A stretch of DNA of 19,494 nucleotides, taken from contig NZ_DHDZ01000049.1 of NCBI RefSeq assembly GCF_002399615.1, positions 1 through 19,494 on the forward strand, in the 5' to 3' direction. Below the pieces are notes generated by a model. That model made no database searches, was not told the DNA's origin, and was given only the letters and a program-made list of their open reading frames with translations. Made by a program: the position numbers and the translations under genes. Source of the DNA: Pedobacter sp. UBA4863. Its GTDB lineage: Bacteria > Bacteroidota > Bacteroidia > Sphingobacteriales > Sphingobacteriaceae. Below, piece after piece: positions 14,615 through 19,494 of the stretch (within the stretch, counting starts at the first letter, position 1; the number at the start of each line of letters is the position of its first letter).

Positions 14615-17600
14615 TTACAGGTTCATGAAATCTGGCGGCAATTCTCCGAAGTATCTGTCAAAACCTCCATGTTCAAATAACGATTTAATTTGGTTTTCTA
14701 AATCCTTAGCCAATTTTGGTTGATGGTACTGTGCAGCTACTTTGGCCATTGGCATTAGCCCATAGAACAAGCCAATTTGTATAGGTTGTTGGCCTACCAA
14801 TTTATTTTTGCTTCTACTTACATCGCCTAGGTAAGTAATTTCTTTGCCAATATAATCAGCATATTTTTTAATGAGCTGAGTTGCTTTCTCTGTTTCGCCT
14901 AAAGTATATAGGTTTTGGGCCATGGTAGCCACTCCCATTGCTGTGCGTATGCCATAAATTTTAGTAGGCATCACCTCGTCATATCTTTTCATTACTTTTT
15001 TTGCATCTTCTAGTCTGCCAGCTTTAATTAAACCAGTAGTTAAGCTGTTAAAAATATTGTTGAAAATAGACATGTCATCTGCCGATTGAATATCTAGGTA
15101 TTTAGCGTTTTTAATGTTGCCCCACTTAAATTTGTTCATCACGTGGTCGTACATCGGGTCTAAATTTATGGTTTCTTCTTCGCTCTCTCTAGTAGCAGGG
15201 TTTAAAGGTAACAACCTTAATGCTAAGCCTTCGCTGTATAAATAGTTGTCTAGGCCGTTAAATTGGTCAGATGGTACTGTGCTACAGAAATAGATAGGTC
15301 TTTTCCAACTGTTATGTGCTAGAATATCTAACATGGCCAAGGTACCTTTGGTTACATAGCTTTTGTTAAAAGTCCATTCTAAACTTGGGACAATTTCATT
15401 TGCACGGCTTTCTGGAAGCGTTTTAGTGTTAATTACGTCTTGCGGGTTAACGGTTAGCTTAAATTTCTTGGTAGGAATAAAGTTACTGGTAGAGCCATCC
15501 TGTAAAGGCAGCTTATCTTGGCTATCGTCAGACAATAAGAGATCTACAATTTGTTTCAGTTCAACGGCTTCGGTTATGCCCATGTCTTTGTGGTACATTA
15601 CATCTCTCACTCCAGAAACATACTGTTTTTCGGTCATAGATATTGGCAAAGGTTCTGATTGGTGTACTTTACGTTTCATGCCGTTGATATACCAATCGGT
15701 ATCAAATAAACTAAGGTTAACTAATCTGATATCAGGTCTAATCCCTTCCACTTCTTGTGCGTACCATAATGGGTAAGTATCATTATCGCCATAGGTAAAC
15801 AAGATGGCATTTGGTGCACATGATTCTAAATAGCTCACCGCAATATCGTGGGCCAGCATTTTTGTAGAGCGGTCATGGTCGTTCCAGCCTTCTTTTGCCA
15901 TAAGCACAGGTGCAATTAATAATCCAATTACAGTTGCCGCTATTGCACCAGTTTTAGCATCAATTTTTTTAAATAGCCATTCTTTAATGCCAATAATCCC
16001 AAGGCCTATCCAAATGGCAAAGGCATAAAAAGAACCTACATAGGCATAATCCCGCTCTCTTGGCTCCATGGGTTTTTGGTTAAGGTAAAGTACAATTGCC
16101 AATCCTGTAAAGAAGAACAGCAAGCCAATAATGCCCGCATCTTTAGGGTGGCGGCCAAAATGCCATACTGCACCAATAATGCCTAAAATTAATGGCAAGA
16201 AATAAAAACGGTTGTAAGAATTACTTTCTGTAATAGATGGAGGTAAGTTGCTTTGGTCGCCGTAAAGCAGGGCATCTATGGGTTTAATTCCGCTAATCCA
16301 CTGCCCTTCGTAAAGGCTGCCTTGTCCTTGGTTATCATTTTGTCTGCCCGCAAAGTTCCATAAGAAATAGCGCATGTACATAAAACCAACTTGGTAGCGC
16401 ATAAAGAAGCCTACATTGTCAAAAAAACTAGGGAAATGCTCATCGCTAAAGCCCATCATGTCTTTGTAGTAACCTACGTGCCTTTCCTCGTCGCTATACA
16501 TACGCGGAAATAATACTTCGTGCTGTAACCTGCGGATACTATCTGGGAAGTTCTCGTTTTCACCGTAAATACGTTTGGTTTTAGTGCCAGATACTTCATA
16601 TTTTGTATCTCCTTTGCGGTAAGATTTGCCTGTTTCTACATAAATAGGAGCAGAGCCATCTTCTTTATATTTAGGTATAGAGTTATAGTTAGGGCCAAAT
16701 AGCAAAGGTCTATCACCATATTGCTCACGGTTCAAATAGCTTAAGAAAGAGAAAGCGTTATCCGGATCGCTGTTGTTTAAGTTTGGTTTTGCTTGAGCTC
16801 TAATTAAAATCATTGCAAAAGAGGCATACCCAAAAATAATTAGCACAGTAGAGAGTAAAGCCAGGTTTAAAACTCGTTTTTGGTGTTTTATTGAATATTT
16901 TATTGCCCAAACGAAACCACCGATTAATAAAGCAGCAAAGAATAAGACGCCCATGCCAAAACCTAAACCTAAAGTGTTTACAAAGAAAAGGTCGAAATAG
17001 GCACCGAATGAAACCAAGTATTGGATAATGCCATATTGTACTACTGCTAAGATTAAAATGCCAATACCCAATGTTTTAAATATGCCAGCGGTGGTTGGTT
17101 GTTTTTCTTTTTTGAAATAGTAAACAAAGGCTATTGCAGGTATGGTTAATAGGTTTAATAGGTGAATACCAATTGATAAGCCCATAATGTAGGCAATGAA
17201 AATCAGCCATCTGTCAGATTTTGGCTCTTCTGCTACGGCCTCCCATTTTAAAATCCCCCAAAATACAATAGCTGTAAATAAAGATGATAGGGCATAAACT
17301 TCGGCCTCTACTGCCGAAAACCAAAAGCTATCAGAGAAGGTGTAGGCCAAGGCACCTACCACACCAGCTCCCATAATGGTAATTAAGTTCGAGGTTGTAA
17401 TTTCTTCATCTTTTTTAACCAATACTTTTTTGGCTAAAGCGGTAATGGTCCAAAAAAGAAATAAGATGGTTGCAGCACTAGCTATGGCAGAACCTAAATT
17501 CATAAAGTAGGCAATCTTGCTGGTGTCGCCAAAAGCAAATAACGAAAAGAAACGTTCTATCATTAAAAATAATGGAGCGCCCGGCTGATGCACTACTTGC

Positions 17601-17734
17601 ATTTTATAAGCAGAGGCAATAAACTCGCCGCAGTCCCAAAAACTAACAGAAGGTTCAAGGGTTAAGGTGTAAGTAAGTGCAGCAATGAAAAAACATGCCC
17701 AGCCAATAATATTATTTATTTTTGAATAGTTCAT
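14615..17734 (-). CDS. DUF2723 family integral membrane glycosyltransferase (GT-C type, protein O-mannosyltransferase-like)
   Basis: 1039-residue multi-pass membrane protein typical of Bacteroidota DUF2723 proteins, related to protein O-mannosyltransferases. The first helix (about 10-26) is followed by the loop FWDCGEFIASAYKM with the expected acidic residues (Asp34, Glu37) and then HQPGAPLF. About ten or more further hydrophobic helices run to roughly residue 610, including a conserved-looking MEPRERDYAYVGSF segment. After them comes a soluble domain with TYGDNDTYPLWYAQE and RLVNLSLFDTDWY, and the C terminus (about 910-1039) has helix pairs resembling TPR repeats (MATMAQNLYTLGETEKATQL). It likely transfers sugar from a lipid carrier to exported proteins; donor and acceptor are unknown. 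Monocistronic, convergent with accA, divergent from the tRNA-prs unit. The 16-base GTTAA direct repeat lies about 96 bases upstream of its ATG. Confidence 0.9.
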   Translation of the reverse strand: MNYSKINNIIGWACFFIAALTYTLTLEPSVSFWDCGEFIASAYKMQVVHQPGAPLFLMIERFFSLFAFGDTSKIAYFMNLGSAIASAATILFLFWTITALAKKVLVKKDEEITTSNLITIMGAGVVGALAYTFSDSFWFSAVEAEVYALSSLFTAIVFWGILKWEAVAEEPKSDRWLIFIAYIMGLSIGIHLLNLLTIPAIAFVYYFKKEKQPTTAGIFKTLGIGILILAVVQYGIIQYLVSFGAYFDLFFVNTLGLGFGMGVLFFAALLIGGFVWAIKYSIKHQKRVLNLALLSTVLIIFGYASFAMILIRAQAKPNLNNSDPDNAFSFLSYLNREQYGDRPLLFGPNYNSIPKYKEDGSAPIYVETGKSYRKGDTKYEVSGTKTKRIYGENENFPDSIRRLQHEVLFPRMYSDEERHVGYYKDMMGFSDEHFPSFFDNVGFFMRYQVGFMYMRYFLWNFAGRQNDNQGQGSLYEGQWISGIKPIDALLYGDQSNLPPSITESNSYNRFYFLPLILGIIGAVWHFGRHPKDAGIIGLLFFFTGLAIVLYLNQKPMEPRERDYAYVGSFYAFAIWIGLGIIGIKEWLFKKIDAKTGAIAATVIGLLIAPVLMAKEGWNDHDRSTKMLAHDIAVSYLESCAPNAILFTYGDNDTYPLWYAQEVEGIRPDIRLVNLSLFDTDWYINGMKRKVHQSEPLPISMTEKQYVSGVRDVMYHKDMGITEAVELKQIVDLLLSDDSQDKLPLQDGSTSNFIPTKKFKLTVNPQDVINTKTLPESRANEIVPSLEWTFNKSYVTKGTLAMLDILAHNSWKRPIYFCSTVPSDQFNGLDNYLYSEGLALRLLPLNPATRESEEETINLDPMYDHVMNKFKWGNIKNAKYLDIQSADDMSIFNNIFNSLTTGLIKAGRLEDAKKVMKRYDEVMPTKIYGIRTAMGVATMAQNLYTLGETEKATQLIKKYADYIGKEITYLGDVSRSKNKLVGQQPIQIGLFYGLMPMAKVAAQYHQPKLAKDLENQIKSLFEHGGFDRYFGELPPDFMNL

Positions 17735-17830
17735 ATGGAGTAATATGAGGGTTTTATAACCTTGTTGGTATAATAAATGCTGCCGAAATTAAAAAAATAG
17801 ATTGATATAGGTGCTATACTTCTATCCATA

Positions 17831-17846
17831 TTTAACAAAAATTAAC
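17831..17846 (-). repeat. 16-base GTTAA direct-repeat motif, copy 2
   Basis: On the minus strand this is GTTAATTTTTGTTAAA, identical to 187-202. It points toward the DUF2723 gene, ending 96 bases before its ATG. It may be an operator or an upstream promoter element; no experimental meaning is known to me. Confidence 0.35.
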
Positions 17847-17893
17847 CTTAGTGGGAGCTCAATAAAAATATTTTAAAATTTTTCTGTTTGTTA

Positions 17894-17924
17894 TTTGCAT
17901 AAGTGAAAAAAGTGCGTACATTTG
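17894..17924 (+). promoter_or_regulatory. Consensus Bacteroidota promoter for tRNA-Gln
   Basis: TTTG (17894-17897) and TACATTTG (17917-17924) match the -33/-7 consensus exactly with the ideal 19-base spacer. Transcription should begin near 17928-17931, about 40 bases before the mature tRNA. It is the clearest promoter in the window and may also serve prs by readthrough. Confidence 0.78.
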
Positions 17925-17971
17925 CATTCCGTTTCAGCAATACGTTTGAGAGAGCGTTTGAAATAGGAGAT

Positions 17972-18042
17972 TGTCCGATAGTATAAGGGTAGTACGACAG
18001 TTTTTGGTACTGTTTGTCTTGGTTCGAATCCAGGTCGGACAA
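17972..18042 (+). tRNA. tRNA-Gln (anticodon TTG)
   Basis: The 71-base cloverleaf has a 7-bp acceptor stem TGTCCGA/TCGGACA with discriminator A, a short D arm, an anticodon stem ACAGT/ACTGT closing the loop TTTTGGT (anticodon TTG, reading CAA), and a T arm CTTGG-TTCGAAT-CCAGG. The CCA tail is not encoded. It has its own promoter upstream and a terminator-like hairpin directly downstream, before prs. Confidence 0.96.
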
Positions 18043-18051
18043 CAAATCACT

Positions 18052-18086
18052 TCGGGTTGTGAATAAAACCGCAACCCGATTTTTTA
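18052..18086 (+). terminator. Terminator or attenuator between tRNA-Gln and prs
   Basis: TCGGGTTG (18052-18059) pairs with CAACCCGA (18072-18079) around a 12-base loop, followed by T residues from 18080. It lies 10 bases after the tRNA and 27 bases before the prs ATG, where little room remains for a separate promoter. Confidence 0.75.
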
Positions 18087-18112
18087 TTAACAAGCATTGA
18101 TATCCGCAAATC

Positions 18113-19054
18113 ATGCCATTACAATTTAACCCTGTTAAAATTTTTGCTGGAACAGGTACGAAAGAACTCGCTAGCAAAATAGCCGAAGAATACGGCAAAC
18201 CTCTTGGCAATGTTACGCTAAGTAAATTTAGTGATGGCGAGTTTCAACCTTCATTTGATGAATCTGTAAGAGGCTGTGATGTTTTCTTGGTACAGTCCAC
18301 CTATCAGCCAAGTGACAATTTAATGGAACTTTTGTTAATGGTTGATGCCGCTCGTAGAGCATCGGCACATTATATTACAGCGGTAGTTCCTTATTACGGT
18401 TTGGCCCGTCAAGACAGAAAAGATAAGCCAAGAGTAGCTATTGGTGCTAAGCTGGTAGCTAATTTATTAAAGGCGGCGGGTATTCATCGTATTATGACCA
18501 TGGACTTGCATGCGGCGCAAATTCAAGGTTTCTTTGATATTCCGGTAGATCATTTAGATGCTTCGGTAATATTTGTACCTTATATCAAAAGCTTAGGATT
18601 AGAGAATTTAACTATTGCTTCGCCTGATATGGGCGGTTCTTACCGAGCTAGAACTTTTGCTAAGTTCTTTAATGCCGAGGTAATTATTTGTGATAAACGT
18701 AGGTTGCGTGCTAATGAAATAGAGGCAATGTCTATTATTGGTGATGTAACAGGCCAAGATATTGTATTGATAGACGATATTTGTGATACAGCAGGTACCT
18801 TAGCTAAAGCTGCGGCGCTAATTATGGAAAACGGTGCAAGAAGCGTTAGAGCAGTTTGTACACATCCGGTATTGTCTGGCAAAGCTTACGAAACCATAGA
18901 AAACTCGGCGCTAGAAGAGTTGATTGTAACAGATACTATTCCTTTAAAACAGGAAAGTCCTAAAATTAGGCAATTAAGTACAGCCAAGTTATTTGCCAAG
19001 GCCATTGCTAGCGTTAACGAGTATGGCTCAATTAGCGAGCTTTTTAAAGTGTAA
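18113..19054 (+). CDS. prs: Ribose-phosphate pyrophosphokinase (PRPP synthetase)
   Basis: 313-residue cytoplasmic enzyme that makes 5-phosphoribosyl 1-pyrophosphate from ribose 5-phosphate and ATP, feeding purine, pyrimidine, His, Trp and NAD synthesis. Recognised features: FSDGEFQPSFDESVRG (39-54), the ATP-binding RQDRK (99-103), the metal-site region MDLHAAQIQGFF with His133 (about 130-141), the catalytic loop CDKRR (193-197) with Lys195, and the PRPP-binding loop IVLIDDICDTAGT (217-229). Length is typical. It lies 70 bases downstream of tRNA-Gln and 90 bases upstream of rplY on the same strand, and may form one transcription unit with rplY. Confidence 0.97.
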   Translation: MPLQFNPVKIFAGTGTKELASKIAEEYGKPLGNVTLSKFSDGEFQPSFDESVRGCDVFLVQSTYQPSDNLMELLLMVDAARRASAHYITAVVPYYGLARQDRKDKPRVAIGAKLVANLLKAAGIHRIMTMDLHAAQIQGFFDIPVDHLDASVIFVPYIKSLGLENLTIASPDMGGSYRARTFAKFFNAEVIICDKRRLRANEIEAMSIIGDVTGQDIVLIDDICDTAGTLAKAAALIMENGARSVRAVCTHPVLSGKAYETIENSALEELIVTDTIPLKQESPKIRQLSTAKLFAKAIASVNEYGSISELFKV

Positions 19055-19090
19055 TTAAAGGTAGATAGTAAAGGGTTTAAGCCACATCTT

Positions 19091-19117
19091 GATACTCGAT
19101 ACTGGATACTTGATACA
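19091..19117 (+). repeat. Tandem 7-base GATACTN repeat
   Basis: Four consecutive units, GATACTC GATACTG GATACTT GATAC, lie in the prs-rplY gap. The seventh base differs each time while the core is constant. The repeat is outside any convincing reading frame. Function unknown. Confidence 0.8.
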
Positions 19118-19144
19118 GATAAAAACAAATAAATAAATAATAAA

Positions 19145-19494
19145 ATGAAAACAATCGCTATTAGCGGTTCTCTTAGAGAGAACGTAGGGAAACGCGATGC
19201 CAAAGAGCTTCGCTACGAAGGTAAGGTTCCCGCGGTATTGTACGGAGGTACAGAACAAGTACATTTCGCTGTTACTAGAGCAGACTTAAATGATGCTATT
19301 TATTCGCCAGAAGCAAACTTTTTGGAAATTACTGTTGGTGGTAAAGCTGTAAAAGCAATCATTAAAGATGCTCAATTTCACCCACTAACCGATTTATTGT
19401 TACACGTTGATTTTCTTCAATTATTTGATGAGAAAGAAATCAATATGGAAATTCCTGTTAAATTAACCGGAACTTCTCCAGGTGTTAAAATGGG
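19145..19494 (+). CDS. rplY: 50S ribosomal protein L25 (CTC family), 3' end outside the window
   Basis: The frame starts MKTIAISGSLRENVGKRD and runs open to the window edge (116 complete codons). KELRYEGKVPAVLYGG is the characteristic 5S-rRNA-binding segment of bL25, and later HPLTDLLLHVDFLQL marks the end of the L25 domain. The sequence continuing past the L25 domain (EIPVKLTGTSPGVKMG) shows the longer CTC-type form with an additional C-terminal beta domain. It binds 5S rRNA in the central protuberance of the ribosome. The leader before the ATG is A-rich with no Shine-Dalgarno site. Co-transcription with prs is likely. Confidence 0.95.
   Translation, partial: MKTIAISGSLRENVGKRDAKELRYEGKVPAVLYGGTEQVHFAVTRADLNDAIYSPEANFLEITVGGKAVKAIIKDAQFHPLTDLLLHVDFLQLFDEKEINMEIPVKLTGTSPGVKM

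Noticed and set aside
15363..15776. 137-codon plus-strand open frame inside the DUF2723 gene
   Set aside because: Antisense to conserved-looking soluble-domain sequence of DUF2723; composition is that of a shadow frame.
17848..18210. 120-codon minus-strand frame across the tRNA-Gln region
   Set aside because: It covers the tRNA, its promoter and the start of prs in antisense, so it cannot be a credible protein gene.
1..19494. Mobile element, prophage, CRISPR or defence system
   Set aside because: No transposase, integrase, phage gene, spacer array, restriction or toxin gene is seen, and gene style is uniform across the window.

Overview
This AT-rich window looks like a chromosomal piece from a Bacteroidota bacterium, most likely of the Sphingobacteriaceae (Pedobacter-like). 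The signs are a large secreted beta-barrel protein with an N-terminal carboxypeptidase-regulatory-like domain, a DUF2723 membrane glycosyltransferase, Sec signal peptides ending in AQ or SQ, A-rich start regions that mostly lack Shine-Dalgarno sites, and promoter elements of the TTTG-N19-TAnnTTTG type. Genus is inferred from protein style only; no 16S rRNA gene is present.

Layout. 1-279 is non-coding: a terminator of an upstream gene, a hairpin and the leader of a secreted S8 protease (280-2043). After a strong terminator come a secreted CBM9-like protein (2137-2985) and a large outer-membrane beta-barrel protein (2997-5864), 11 bases apart and sharing Gly/Asn-rich segments. A small secreted rhodanese (5896-6258) faces them. 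Next is a small membrane-protein reading frame broken by one frameshift (6395-6558), whose stop overlaps the start of a DUF1800 gene (6555-8522) as ATGA; DUF1501 follows (8531-9802) and the unit ends in a strong terminator. Then come a secreted NPP-type phosphodiesterase (9998-11263) and a secreted S10 serine carboxypeptidase (11335-12912). A 57-residue membrane protein with a perfect Shine-Dalgarno site (13152-13325) precedes accA (13380-14342). The DUF2723 gene (14615-17734, minus) converges on accA, and each has a hairpin terminator. A tRNA-Gln(TTG) with a near-ideal promoter, a hairpin terminator, prs and the 5' part of rplY close the window.

How the genes fit together. The left two thirds is dominated by exported proteins: proteases, a phosphodiesterase, a beta-barrel with a partner, and the DUF1800/DUF1501 pair. 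This suggests envelope maintenance or nutrient scavenging rather than one pathway. The right third is housekeeping: fatty-acid synthesis (accA), PRPP synthesis (prs), ribosome (rplY) and a tRNA. I see no insertion sequence, phage, CRISPR or defence island. The least explained parts are the DUF1800/DUF1501 unit with its broken upstream small ORF, the CBM9-like/beta-barrel pair, and several short DNA motifs (a 16-base direct-repeat site shared by two promoter regions and a 7-base tandem repeat before rplY).
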